Part shown: positions 16,660-25,555 of the stretch, in pieces
Layout: each line of letters starts with the position of its first letter
Numbering within the stretch: position 1 is the stretch's first letter
Assembly (NCBI GenBank): GCA_964343305.1
Contig: CAYFJO010000059.1
Location: 1 to 36,377, forward strand
Source of the DNA: CAYFJO01 sp964343305
GTDB lineage: Bacteria; Planctomycetota; Planctomycetia; Pirellulales; Pirellulaceae
DNA length: 36,377 bases
Reading direction: 5' to 3'
Translations under genes and position numbers: made by a program
The notes under the pieces: model-generated
What the model was told of the DNA's origin: nothing
Database searches by the model: none
Seen by the model: the letters and a program-made list of their open reading frames with translations, nothing else

Positions 16660-17960
16660 TGGCAAGACAACGAGAATCCAATCCGATCGACCTGTGGCGA
16701 GCCATTGAACAGGCTGGCTCGATCGATGCATACGTCAATCAGCAATTGAGCGAGCGCGGTTTTCTGGTCGAGCGGCGTGAGACCGACGGCATGTCGAAGC
16801 GCGAGTTGGCCGCGTACAAGAAACAACTAAAAGGCGAAGCCGCCGAGAAAAAGCAACTCAAAAAGGATGCCTGGCAGGCGTACAAAGCCAACCACATCGT
16901 GCACCTCGGCGAGGGCATCTACTGGCACGACGAAGACGATTGGGACAAGTGGGATGTCGACAACGCCGAAGAGCGAGCGGCCGCGAACGAATTGCCGCCG
17001 CTGGATTCGCCTAAGCAACTGGCCGAGGCGCTCGACATGTCTGTCGCCGAATTGCGTTGGTTGACCTATCATCGCGAAGCGGCAACGCGCGTGCATTATT
17101 ATCATTTCTCAATCCCCAAACGAGACGGCACGGAGCGACCGATATGGGCTCCGATGACAAAGCTCAAAACGGCCCAGTCGTGGATTCTGCGCGAAGTTCT
17201 CGAACGGCTGATTGTCCACGGTGCGTCGCACGGGTTCCTTCCCGGCCGCTCGACGTTGACAAATGCCACGGTCCATCGCGATTCGCAAATCGTGCTGAAG
17301 ATGGACATCAAGAACTTCTTCCCCAGCGTGACATATCCGCGCGTCAAAGGAGTCTTCCGAGGGGCCGGCTATCGTGAACAGATCGCGACGTTGCTCGCGC
17401 TCCTATGCACGGAACCGCCCCGCGAAACTGTCGAGCATGAAGGCAAGCCATTTTTCATCGCGATGGGGCCACGCTGTTTGCCGCAAGGTGCTCCGACCAG
17501 CCCTGCGATTACAAACACGCTGTGCCGAAGGATGGATCATCGGCTCGCCGGCGTGGCGAAGAAATATGGCTGGCGATACACGCGGTACGCGGATGATCTG
17601 ACGTTTAGTTTGCCAAAAGCTCACCAAAGCGATCCTCACATCGGATCGATGATCGGTTTGGTCACCCGGATCGCGGCCGCGGAAGGATTTGAAATCCACA
17701 CGAAGAAAACCAGATTAGCTCGCGGCGGTCGGCGGCAAACAGTGACGGGACTGGTTGTCAACGGCCATGGCACACCGCGTGTGCCGCGAAAGATCAAGCG
17801 ACAAGTGCGAGCAATGATCCACAATCTTCGAAATGGCAAGTCACTCCAGGAAGGTGACACAACAGAGACGTTGAAAGGGCTGGCTGCGTATGTTTACATG
17901 GCTGAGCCGGAATTAGGTTCCGAGTTGCTCAGCGCGATCGAGCAGTTGCGCCAGCCATGA
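16659..17960 (+). CDS. Retron-type reverse transcriptase
   Basis: An RNA-directed DNA polymerase of 433 aa. The catalytic aspartates are Asp216 (KMDIKNFFPS, motif A) and Asp312-Asp313 in YADD (310-313). Motif B is QGAPTSP (276-282). Both retron markers are present: NATVH (202-206) fits NAxxH just before motif A, and VTG at 362-364 (TVTGLVVNG) follows YADD. No maturase, HNH or Cas1 part is present, which argues against a group II intron or CRISPR-linked enzyme. The first ~110 residues are an unusual charged extension rich in Lys, Glu, Asp and Trp (KRELAAYKKQLKGEAAEKK, then YWHDEDDWDKWDVDNAEE). The ATG overlaps the SWIM gene stop by one base, and the stop overlaps the aldolase ATG. Expected product is a multicopy RNA-DNA hybrid primed on its own RNA, with 4350-4598 the candidate template. 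Confidence 0.93.
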   Translation: MARQRESNPIDLWRAIEQAGSIDAYVNQQLSERGFLVERRETDGMSKRELAAYKKQLKGEAAEKKQLKKDAWQAYKANHIVHLGEGIYWHDEDDWDKWDVDNAEERAAANELPPLDSPKQLAEALDMSVAELRWLTYHREAATRVHYYHFSIPKRDGTERPIWAPMTKLKTAQSWILREVLERLIVHGASHGFLPGRSTLTNATVHRDSQIVLKMDIKNFFPSVTYPRVKGVFRGAGYREQIATLLALLCTEPPRETVEHEGKPFFIAMGPRCLPQGAPTSPAITNTLCRRMDHRLAGVAKKYGWRYTRYADDLTFSLPKAHQSDPHIGSMIGLVTRIAAAEGFEIHTKKTRLARGGRRQTVTGLVVNGHGTPRVPRKIKRQVRAMIHNLRNGKSLQEGDTTETLKGLAAYVYMAEPELGSELLSAIEQLRQP

Positions 17961-18748
17961 AAGCCTCTGCGATGTTTAAAAACCGGATTAAGAAGTGTTT
18001 TTCCGAAAACCGTGCGGCTTGGGGAGCGGGATTGCCGGATGCTTCGGAGTTTGTTGCCAAGCACACGATTAACTGCGATGTTGATTTTCTTTGGATCGAT
18101 CTCGAGCATCGGCCGTATGGCCCGAATGAGATTCGTTGGCTGCCGCTGCTTTGTCGGCAAGCCGGCGTTGCGCCGATGGTGCGTGTGCCGGGCGTGGATC
18201 CGATTTGGATCAAGAAGGCACTCGATATTGGCGCGAACACGATTATGGTGCCGCAAGTGAACACGGCCGATGAAGCGAAGCGGGCGGTTGAATATGCAAA
18301 GTATCCGCCGGAAGGATCGCGCGGGATTACACCGATGTGGACTCAGTTAATGGATGTGAGTTGGGACGATTATCTGCCGGCGGCGAATGAAGAAACTTGC
18401 ATCGTCGTTCAAATCGAAACGCCGCAAGGAATCGAAAACGTCGAATCAATCGCGGCGGTCGAAGGAGTCGACGTCGTGTTTGCCGGGCCAGCGGATCTGT
18501 CGGCGTCGTTGGGAGTGATCGGTCAGTTTGATCATCCGAAGTTGAAACAGTACTTGGCAGATTTTCCGAAACAAGTTGCCGCGCAGGACAAGCCCGCCGG
18601 CATCACGTTCGCAAAGTTGAATCAATGCCGGACGGCGTACGAACAAGGCTACCGGTTCATCAATGTGGGGATGCTAATCCATTATGGAATTGATGGTCTG
18701 AAAGCAGCGCTCGGGGAATTGCGAGGACTTGAAATCGCGGAGTCTTAG
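17957..18748 (+). CDS. HpcH/HpaI-family aldolase
   Basis: A class II (metal-dependent) pyruvate-type aldolase of 263 aa, related to 2,4-dihydroxyhept-2-ene-1,7-dioate aldolase. Family landmarks are IDLEHRPYG with the catalytic His, MVRVPG with the substrate-binding Arg, IMVPQVN, and the metal ligands in VQIETPQG (Glu) and FAGPADLSASLG (Asp). The exact aldehyde substrate cannot be told. Its ATG overlaps the reverse transcriptase stop as ATGA; an ATG five codons further in (17972) is also possible. It may therefore be co-translated with the retron-type operon, but nothing in the protein links it to defence, and chance adjacency is likely. Its TAG directly abuts the stop of the convergent gene at 18749. 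Confidence 0.88.
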   Translation: MKASAMFKNRIKKCFSENRAAWGAGLPDASEFVAKHTINCDVDFLWIDLEHRPYGPNEIRWLPLLCRQAGVAPMVRVPGVDPIWIKKALDIGANTIMVPQVNTADEAKRAVEYAKYPPEGSRGITPMWTQLMDVSWDDYLPAANEETCIVVQIETPQGIENVESIAAVEGVDVVFAGPADLSASLGVIGQFDHPKLKQYLADFPKQVAAQDKPAGITFAKLNQCRTAYEQGYRFINVGMLIHYGIDGLKAALGELRGLEIAES

Positions 18749-21700
18749 TCACGGCGATTTCGACTCAGCTAAGTGTTTATCACGAAGGCGTTGCCAGTAG
18801 TCTTTCCAGTATTTGTCGTAGTAATCGTACGCGGCGTTTTCGATATGTTCGGGATCGACGACAACTGGCGACTTGGATGGATCAAATCTAGCAAGATGCC
18901 CCACACCGGCTCGCTGGCGCGGCGAAACAAATCGCCACGGTGAGTCGCCCAACACGTCTCGGCAAAGCTGGGCCAGTTGGGGATCGTAAGCCTTGAGTTG
19001 TTCGCGCGTGTGGATGTGGTTGTGGTCGTGGTCCATCGTGCGATTTGTGTCGTACCAACACTGCACTCCTTCGGCCCAGTACTCGGCGCGATTCTTGTGA
19101 GCGTAACATTCCTTTGGGCCGCCAAATACGATGAGCACTTTGTCTTTCTTTGTAACCTTGACTTTCGAATTGGTTGGCTTGCCATTGACGAGGATGTCGC
19201 TGCCACCAAGACATTTCTTGATTAGCTCAGAAGGTTGATCGGGAAATGACTTGACCAACGCATCGAACAGGCTGACTGGCGTTTCACTTTTGACGCGACG
19301 GAAGCGCTGAGCCGCTCGCCCGTCCATCCAAATCCCTTTTGCTCGCGCGCGCTGAAACGTGTCGGTCAACCGCTCCTGCAACGGCTTGTCGAAACCCGCG
19401 CCGTGGATGACGTGGCCAAATTCGTGAATGAGAATGCTCTCCAGTTGCATGCCGCCTTGGTATTCGAGCACATCCTCAGCGGCAAACACAACCGTCGGCC
19501 GCCCTTCTTTGTGAGTAAGAAATCCGCGTTGCCGCCAGTTGTAAAAATCGAGTTCCTTGCCGGTCTTGTCCGTGACGAATTGCGGCAGATCGGAAGTGAA
19601 CTCGTCGTGGCCGATCAAGAGACACAGGACCTTGCGGTCGCGAATTCGCTGGGCAACTTCCGTGTTGATGCTGTTCATGATCATGTCGAACTGATAAGCG
19701 GCTTCTTCAATCGCAACGTCGGACACGCGATCGGACGTGGCGATTAGAACATCTTGAACCGCCGAGCACTTCTTGTAGAACGATTTATCAAGCTTGTACT
19801 CCTTGGCCAGTTTTTCGCTAGGCGGGCTGATTTTGTATGCGGTCGCGTCCGGTGTACTTACATCCTTTGCCCATTCGTCGTGAAGCGATTTCAGCCGGTC
19901 GACAACCTCTTCCTTTTCCTTGACGTAGTCTTTCTCTTCTGGCTGCTCGTCGGCAAGGTTGCCCAGAAACAGGTTGTTCCCGGTTGAGATCAACTTCCAA
20001 TCGCCTTCGCGAACCGCCCAACTCTTGTGCCACTGCCAATGCATAACCTTGTGATGAGTGGGCGTCTTGGGCGACTCGATGATGGGCAGCAAACTTGCTC
20101 CATCCAGTTTCCTTTCCGGCAGAGGCACGTTGCAAAGATCCAAAATCGTTGGATAAAAGTCCGCGGCTGTGATTGCCTGATCTCGAACTTTGCCTTTGGG
20201 AATACTCGGCGGAAAACTAATCACCGCGGGAACGCGCAGGCCGCCTTCAAAGAACGTGCCCTTGTGTCCTCGCCATTTGCCCGTGTTGCCGCCGCCACCA
20301 TTTGCGCCGTAGTACGTGCCTTTGGCCAGCCCGCTGTTGTGATCGTCCACGCGAATTTCGTTGTGTTCCGCGGAATGACCATTGTCGCTCATGAAGACGA
20401 TGATCGTGTTGTCTCGAAGGCCCAACTTGTCCAACTTCGACATGATCTGGCCCATGCGATCGTCCGTCGTGCTGATCATCCTGGCGTACGACTGGCGAGG
20501 CATCGGCATGTCACGATACCGGTCGTCAAACTTCGCGTCGGCTTGTTCGGGGTAGTGCGGAATATTGAACGGCACATACATGAAAAACGGAGAATCGCGG
20601 TTTTCCTCCAAAAACCGATTGGCCTTTCGCACCACCAGATCAGGAAAATACTTTCCCTTTTCGAATTGTTCTTCGGTGCCGCGATAAAGATCGTGAAAGC
20701 CTTTTCCGTGCAGAAAATAATGGTTGTAATTGTCGATGAATCCGCCGCGCAAGCCGAAGAATTCGTCGAAGCCTTGTTTCGTCGGCCCGTGAGTTGCCGC
20801 CGCGCCGAGGTGCCATTTGCCAAACAAGGCGGTCCGGTATCCAGCGGACTTTAATGCCTCGGCCAATGTGACTTCCTGCAGGTTCATGTTCCGACCGGGG
20901 GTGGATTTCAGATCGCCTTGCGTCCAGTGGTTGACGTTCGATCGTTGCGGATGACGGCCCGTCATCAACAGCGCACGAGCCGGGCAACAAACCGTGTGGG
21001 CATAGGCCTGAGTAAATCGAACTCCTTCTTGAGCGATGCGATCCATGTTCGGCGTGAACAGATCTTCGGAGCCGTAGCAATTGACGTCCAACGTACCTTG
21101 GTCGTCGGTCAGAAAGACGACGACGTTCGGCGGCGGCTCGGAAGCGAGTGGCGGAATCTCTTCAGTCGGCAGCGGCGTCAGCACCAGGTCGCGATACCAA
21201 ACTTTGCTGCCGTGCTCGGTCAGCATGATTCGGCCGATCGAATTTCGCGCGAAATCCTTGTGGCGGCCGAATTTGCTCTGTGCGAGCCGCTTGCGCCACT
21301 CTTGCGAAGCGAGATCTGCCTCGACAATCTTCTGGCCGTTGAGCCAATGTTCGATCCGTGGGCCTTGGACCACGATTTTCGACGAATTCCACTCATCGAG
21401 CGGATTGAGTTTCTTCTTTTCGTTCGGTTCGTACAACGCATAGATCGAGCCGGTCGAACCTTTGGAAAAGCTGGGCTTGGTTTCGCCGAGGATTTGATAC
21501 TCACAGCCCAACACCTGACCGCCGTACTTTCGCACGCGATACTTCAAACCGTTGTTGCCGCCCTTTTCAATCTTCCATTGAAACGTCAATTCAAAATCGC
21601 CGACCTCGTGCTCGTAAAAAATATTGCCAGCACGGCTTCCGCGATGAATTGCGCCATCTTGAACAACCCAACCTTGCGTCACGGGCTTGCCGTCCTGCAT

Positions 21701-22681
21701 CGTCCAGCCGTTGAGCGTTTTTCCGTCGAACAGTGCGATCGGTTTGCCGACTTCCAATTTCGCTGGCGTGTGTCCCTTTGTCCCCAGCCAGCGAACGGCG
21801 TTTTCGACGATCTTCATCGGCAGCTTTTCGGTATAGACGGCGTGCGTTTCGTGGCCAGGCCGAAAATAGCAGACACGTCCTTCACCAACTTTCCAGATCA
21901 TTCCGCTACGAAAGCGGTGGCCTTCTTCCCAAGTTTCTTCGAACACGACCTCGTCCGGCTCTGGGACATGGAATGGCTCGTCATACATTTCGGTGTGCGG
22001 CAACGTCAGCGTCTTGGGAATGCCAGCGGCGATCGGATGATCAGGCAGCAAGGTTTGCAGCTTGCTCTGCTTGCCGTGATTCTTGTACGCCGGAAAACAA
22101 CAGTTGGGACGCGTGATTTTGATCAACGTCGTGCCGTCGCCCTGCTTCTCGAACGTGGCCGTCGGAGTCAGTTCCGCGTCCCGCTTCGGAGGACGGCGAA
22201 CAATTTCTCCCAGAATTTCGATCTTCGCTTTCTTCCGTTCCGCCTCCGGCAATTTGGCCAGTGCGTCCGACGCGGCCCGCTCTTGCATGGCCAGCACAAA
22301 CGGCGTTGCCCAATGAGCCGAGTGCAATGCGAGCAACGACAATTTGCCTTTCTTCAATCGATCGACAACGACCCGCGCATCCGCTTCGGTGATGTCGCGG
22401 TTTCGAACATGTCCCCACCAAATCAGCACGTCGCAGTCGTCGAACACCTCGTCCGAGAGCCCCTTCTGCGGATGGTCGATCGAAACAGAATGAACCTGCA
22501 ATCCCGGCTGCCGCTTTAAATAATCGGCGATGTAGTTGCCAAGAAAGTTTGGATACGCTTGTTTTTGAGCGGGCTGTTGCTCGTCCCACACGACGACTTT
22601 GATGGGTTCGTCCGCGCCGGCAACAACCGTCCAACACAAAACAGAGATCAAAAGTACGTAGCGAGTAAATTGCATTTGCAT
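18749..22681 (-). CDS. Secreted four-module hydrolase: ThuA-like + DUF1080 + sulfatase + zincin-like domain
   Basis: A 1310-aa exported protein. A signal peptide (FTRYVLLISVLCWTVVAGA) is followed by a ThuA-like domain (~27-300). A DUF1080 (3-keto-disaccharide hydrolase/lectin-like) domain starts at about 311 (ALFDGKTLNGW). A sulfatase domain runs at about 517-945 with metal-binding FLTDDQG and the formylglycine site CCPARALLMTG, whose first Cys is about residue 565. The last ~360 residues carry HEFGHVIH at about 1086, a zinc-protease HExxH motif, then AEYWAEGVQCWYD as a possible third-ligand region. Formylglycine formation needs a maturase encoded elsewhere. The role is probably degradation of sulfated polysaccharides. 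I use the ATG at 22681 because GGGAG lies seven bases before it; a GTG at 22705 is possible. Confidence 0.88.
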   Translation of the reverse strand: MQMQFTRYVLLISVLCWTVVAGADEPIKVVVWDEQQPAQKQAYPNFLGNYIADYLKRQPGLQVHSVSIDHPQKGLSDEVFDDCDVLIWWGHVRNRDITEADARVVVDRLKKGKLSLLALHSAHWATPFVLAMQERAASDALAKLPEAERKKAKIEILGEIVRRPPKRDAELTPTATFEKQGDGTTLIKITRPNCCFPAYKNHGKQSKLQTLLPDHPIAAGIPKTLTLPHTEMYDEPFHVPEPDEVVFEETWEEGHRFRSGMIWKVGEGRVCYFRPGHETHAVYTEKLPMKIVENAVRWLGTKGHTPAKLEVGKPIALFDGKTLNGWTMQDGKPVTQGWVVQDGAIHRGSRAGNIFYEHEVGDFELTFQWKIEKGGNNGLKYRVRKYGGQVLGCEYQILGETKPSFSKGSTGSIYALYEPNEKKKLNPLDEWNSSKIVVQGPRIEHWLNGQKIVEADLASQEWRKRLAQSKFGRHKDFARNSIGRIMLTEHGSKVWYRDLVLTPLPTEEIPPLASEPPPNVVVFLTDDQGTLDVNCYGSEDLFTPNMDRIAQEGVRFTQAYAHTVCCPARALLMTGRHPQRSNVNHWTQGDLKSTPGRNMNLQEVTLAEALKSAGYRTALFGKWHLGAAATHGPTKQGFDEFFGLRGGFIDNYNHYFLHGKGFHDLYRGTEEQFEKGKYFPDLVVRKANRFLEENRDSPFFMYVPFNIPHYPEQADAKFDDRYRDMPMPRQSYARMISTTDDRMGQIMSKLDKLGLRDNTIIVFMSDNGHSAEHNEIRVDDHNSGLAKGTYYGANGGGGNTGKWRGHKGTFFEGGLRVPAVISFPPSIPKGKVRDQAITAADFYPTILDLCNVPLPERKLDGASLLPIIESPKTPTHHKVMHWQWHKSWAVREGDWKLISTGNNLFLGNLADEQPEEKDYVKEKEEVVDRLKSLHDEWAKDVSTPDATAYKISPPSEKLAKEYKLDKSFYKKCSAVQDVLIATSDRVSDVAIEEAAYQFDMIMNSINTEVAQRIRDRKVLCLLIGHDEFTSDLPQFVTDKTGKELDFYNWRQRGFLTHKEGRPTVVFAAEDVLEYQGGMQLESILIHEFGHVIHGAGFDKPLQERLTDTFQRARAKGIWMDGRAAQRFRRVKSETPVSLFDALVKSFPDQPSELIKKCLGGSDILVNGKPTNSKVKVTKKDKVLIVFGGPKECYAHKNRAEYWAEGVQCWYDTNRTMDHDHNHIHTREQLKAYDPQLAQLCRDVLGDSPWRFVSPRQRAGVGHLARFDPSKSPVVVDPEHIENAAYDYYDKYWKDYWQRLRDKHLAESKSP

Positions 22682-22781
22682 GCTTGGCTCCCGTTGAGTG
22701 TTCACGTCGATGGATCTACGCCAAAGATTGTATAATCTGGCTTGTCTTCACAGTAGTCGGCCATCGAGACTGGCTCATTCG

Positions 22782-23996
22782 TCACTGGCTGCGTTTCAAT
22801 GTCATCAGCGCGAAGGCGGTTCCGTATGGTTGATGGTAGTTATACAAAGGATAGTCCCACCAACTCCCGTCTTTTTCTTGCCGGTCTACCATCAATTTCG
22901 CAAGCATGCCTTGATACGGTTCGCGGTCCGTTTCACTGAGTTGTTCAACACAGAGTGCCCCATAGTAGTGGCCAAAGTAATAGAAGTAACCAGCTACTTG
23001 AAACCATGATTCATGTGGAATGGGTCTCTTTCGGCCAATGTCTAACCAGCCGTTTCGCACGTATAACCGAAAGAGCCAGTTCTTCAGCACGTTGTCGGTG
23101 ATCTCATTGTCGCCCCAAAGACGGAGCGCGACGTTGCAACATTGTGTGCGGCCGAGACTGCCACCAGGACGGTTGATACCAGCCATCGGTCGGTTTTTCA
23201 AATACTCGCCATAGAGATAAGAATAGTCCTTCTTTTGTTGACGTCCAATCGCCGCAATCGCACGGCGAACGACTTTCTCTGGCGGCTCAATTCCAACAGA
23301 CTTTGCATCGGAGAACGCGACCAGGACCGCGCCGTTGACGAAACTGATTGAACTCGATGTTGGCTTGCGTGCCTGATAGCGAAAGTCGTAATAACCCCAG
23401 CCGCCATCAACCGACTCGTATCGACTTAGCATGTCGAACTGTTTGCGGATCAGCTCTTCATATTTTCTTTTTTTCTCCTCGCTCGATCGGTGCTCGGAGA
23501 GTCTCACGAGCGCCTGGATTGAATACGCGTGTCCCCAAACATTGTAGATTGCATCACCCGTTGCGCGACGCAGGTCGGGAAGGTGTTCAAGCAGCCAAGC
23601 GTCAGCACGGTCGACGGCCTTCATGGCTTCTGCGTCGTCCGCGGCGACTTCAAGCAGCGCAGAAATACACAATGAAGTTACCGCCGCCCGAAACGCGTGA
23701 TGAGCGCCGGGCACGGGGGCGTAAATGTTTAGCCCTTTCGTTCTGGTCGCCGAACCCCACGATCCATTCGGGTTCTGTGCTTCCAAAAGGAATTGAACGC
23801 CCCGATCGATTGACTTGCCAATCTCTTGAGGCGACGGTGCGTCAATCTTTGGCAGCACAGGCTCGCGACTGAAATCCAGCGGATTCGCCAGGATGCCTTG
23901 CCGCTCATTTGATGTTGGTTCGTCCGCCTCGGTCGAGGAAATCGACACTGCGAGGATCGTCAAGTACAACGTGTAGCATTTGTTGAATGCAGGCAT
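22782..23996 (-). CDS. Secreted prenyltransferase/squalene-oxidase-repeat (alpha-alpha barrel) protein
   Basis: A 404-aa protein with an N-terminal signal peptide (YTLYLTILAVSISSTEA). Repeats typical of the squalene-cyclase/prenyltransferase barrel family are seen, for example VQFLLEAQNPNGSWG (about residues 71-85), YESVDGGWGYYDF and RQEKDGSWWDYPLYNYHQPYGTAFALMTL at the end. The DxDD or DCTAE catalytic motif of true cyclases is absent, so terpene cyclisation is doubtful. Planctomycetes have many such secreted barrel proteins of unknown role. The gene starts 15 nt after the adaptor gene stop on the same strand, so the two are almost certainly one operon. The ATG at 23996 was used. Confidence 0.8.
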   Translation of the reverse strand: MPAFNKCYTLYLTILAVSISSTEADEPTSNERQGILANPLDFSREPVLPKIDAPSPQEIGKSIDRGVQFLLEAQNPNGSWGSATRTKGLNIYAPVPGAHHAFRAAVTSLCISALLEVAADDAEAMKAVDRADAWLLEHLPDLRRATGDAIYNVWGHAYSIQALVRLSEHRSSEEKKRKYEELIRKQFDMLSRYESVDGGWGYYDFRYQARKPTSSSISFVNGAVLVAFSDAKSVGIEPPEKVVRRAIAAIGRQQKKDYSYLYGEYLKNRPMAGINRPGGSLGRTQCCNVALRLWGDNEITDNVLKNWLFRLYVRNGWLDIGRKRPIPHESWFQVAGYFYYFGHYYGALCVEQLSETDREPYQGMLAKLMVDRQEKDGSWWDYPLYNYHQPYGTAFALMTLKRSQ

Positions 23997-24011
23997 CGGT
24001 CGTCCCTCACG

Positions 24012-25439
24012 TTACGATGGTTTCTTAAGGAGTACCAATTCGCCCGCCTTGAGTCCGCTGACAATTTCTGTCTTGCCGTCCGCCTTGTTGCCGATCACAA
24101 CCAAGCGTTTCTTCGCCGCCTGGCCGTTGGGTTGAACGTAGACGAAACGCTTCTCACCCTTGCCAAACACCGCGGCATCCGGAACCATCAGTGCATCGTC
24201 TTTTTGGTAAACGACCAACTCGACAGAACAGGTCATCCCAGCCATCACGACTGGCGTTTGCTTATCCAGTTGAACCGTTGCGACACAGTCATATTTGTTT
24301 GCCGCGATGGGAACGAAGGCGACTGACTTGACCTTTGCGTTCAGGTATCGATTCGGAAACCCAGTAGGAATGGCAACGCCTTGGTCGCCGACGCCAAGAT
24401 TCTGAAGGTGCTTTTCTTCCAAGTCGATGCGAAGCTGCAACGCCTTCGTGTCAACAATCGTCATCAAGACCTGGCTGTTGGTCACCGTCGATCCGTTGGT
24501 CAACTTCGGGGTCGTCTTGGGATCGCCGACGCGGCCTCGGGCAAATTGACCGTAATAGACAACGCCTTCCATCGGCGCGATGAGGACGGGATGTTTGCGA
24601 TCTTCTCGCAATTGAGCGAGATCCCGTTGTTGTTTCTCAAGCGCAAACTGCTGCTTCTCAAGCTCAATTGTCTTGCGTTGCCGCGCAGTCTCAAGATCTT
24701 TGATCGCCTTTTCGTAGGTGAGTTCTTGGCGCGTGAGTTCAGCTTTGACCTGTTGCAGCTCGAGTGGAATCGACTGTTCCAGCGATCGCTTGGTCGAGAT
24801 CTCCGTTCCCTCTAAACGAAATTTCGCGTTCTCGACCGATTGCCGAGTTCGCTTGAGCACGATCTCTTCCGATTCTTCGGTTAGCTCGTCTTCCTTGTAC
24901 ATCTTCTCTAACTGTCGAAGTTCCTCGAGTGCATTTTCATACGATGCCTGAGAATTCTTGAGCGAGAACTTGGCCGAAAGCTGGTTGCGAAGATGGTCAA
25001 TCTTGACAAAGTTGTCGTATTTCTGTTGTGCACTGCGGCGTGTCTGCTCGATCTGTTGTCGATCGAGTTTCTGAGTCGTTTGCAGTTGACTCATTGCCAG
25101 TTCAGAATCACGCATTGCAAGTTCGGCGAGGCGCAGGCCATACTCTGCTTCTTTGACTTGACGATCGATCTTTTCGGTTTGAAACCAGACAATCGGCTGC
25201 CCTTTCTTGACCATCGAACCAGCCGCAACAGCCCGATCAATCGACAGGCTCGTAAGTTGCTTGGTCGGAGCTTTGACCTCACTGGCCTTGAACGATTCGA
25301 ACACACCGGGCACGGTCGTTGTGACCCGAATCGGTTGGGGTTTTACTTCATAGGTTCCTGGCTTGCCGTTGTTTTGCTCTTGAGCGGCAAGTGCTGTGGA
25401 CAACGCCAGACAGACAAATGTCGAAACTTGGTATTTCAT
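24012..25439 (-). CDS. HlyD/RND-type periplasmic membrane-fusion (adaptor) protein
   Basis: A protein of about 475 aa with a signal peptide (KYQVSTFVCLALSTALAA). Residues ~80-270 form a long coiled-coil hairpin rich in Gln, Glu and Lys (for example KLDRQQIEQTRRSAQQKYD and KTIELEKQQFALEKQQRDLAQL), between the two halves of a lipoyl-like domain (VPGVFESFKASEVKAP before, LIAPMEGVVYYGQFARG after). Beta-barrel and membrane-proximal parts follow, ending LKAGELVLLKKPS. Such adaptors link an inner-membrane ABC or RND pump to an outer-membrane channel, but no pump or channel gene lies here. Of several clustered ATGs, the one at 25439 has GAGG at the best spacing; 25442 and 25451 are alternatives. Confidence 0.85.
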   Translation of the reverse strand: MKYQVSTFVCLALSTALAAQEQNNGKPGTYEVKPQPIRVTTTVPGVFESFKASEVKAPTKQLTSLSIDRAVAAGSMVKKGQPIVWFQTEKIDRQVKEAEYGLRLAELAMRDSELAMSQLQTTQKLDRQQIEQTRRSAQQKYDNFVKIDHLRNQLSAKFSLKNSQASYENALEELRQLEKMYKEDELTEESEEIVLKRTRQSVENAKFRLEGTEISTKRSLEQSIPLELQQVKAELTRQELTYEKAIKDLETARQRKTIELEKQQFALEKQQRDLAQLREDRKHPVLIAPMEGVVYYGQFARGRVGDPKTTPKLTNGSTVTNSQVLMTIVDTKALQLRIDLEEKHLQNLGVGDQGVAIPTGFPNRYLNAKVKSVAFVPIAANKYDCVATVQLDKQTPVVMAGMTCSVELVVYQKDDALMVPDAAVFGKGEKRFVYVQPNGQAAKKRLVVIGNKADGKTEIVSGLKAGELVLLKKPS

Positions 25440-25555
25440 CATGCACCTCATAAGTGAAATGGATTTGGAGTGTCGATCAGGTGTGACTATTCATGATGGT
25501 CAAGGAACACAACAAAATCCACACTTATCTCACGCTCTCTGAATGCAATTCGTCC

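Noticed and set aside
16659..17960. Reverse transcriptase as part of a diversity-generating element or group II intron
   Set aside because: Motif B is QGAPTSP rather than the DGR type, no template/variable repeat pair or Avd gene was seen, and there is no maturase, HNH domain or intron RNA. NAxxH and VTG point to a retron.
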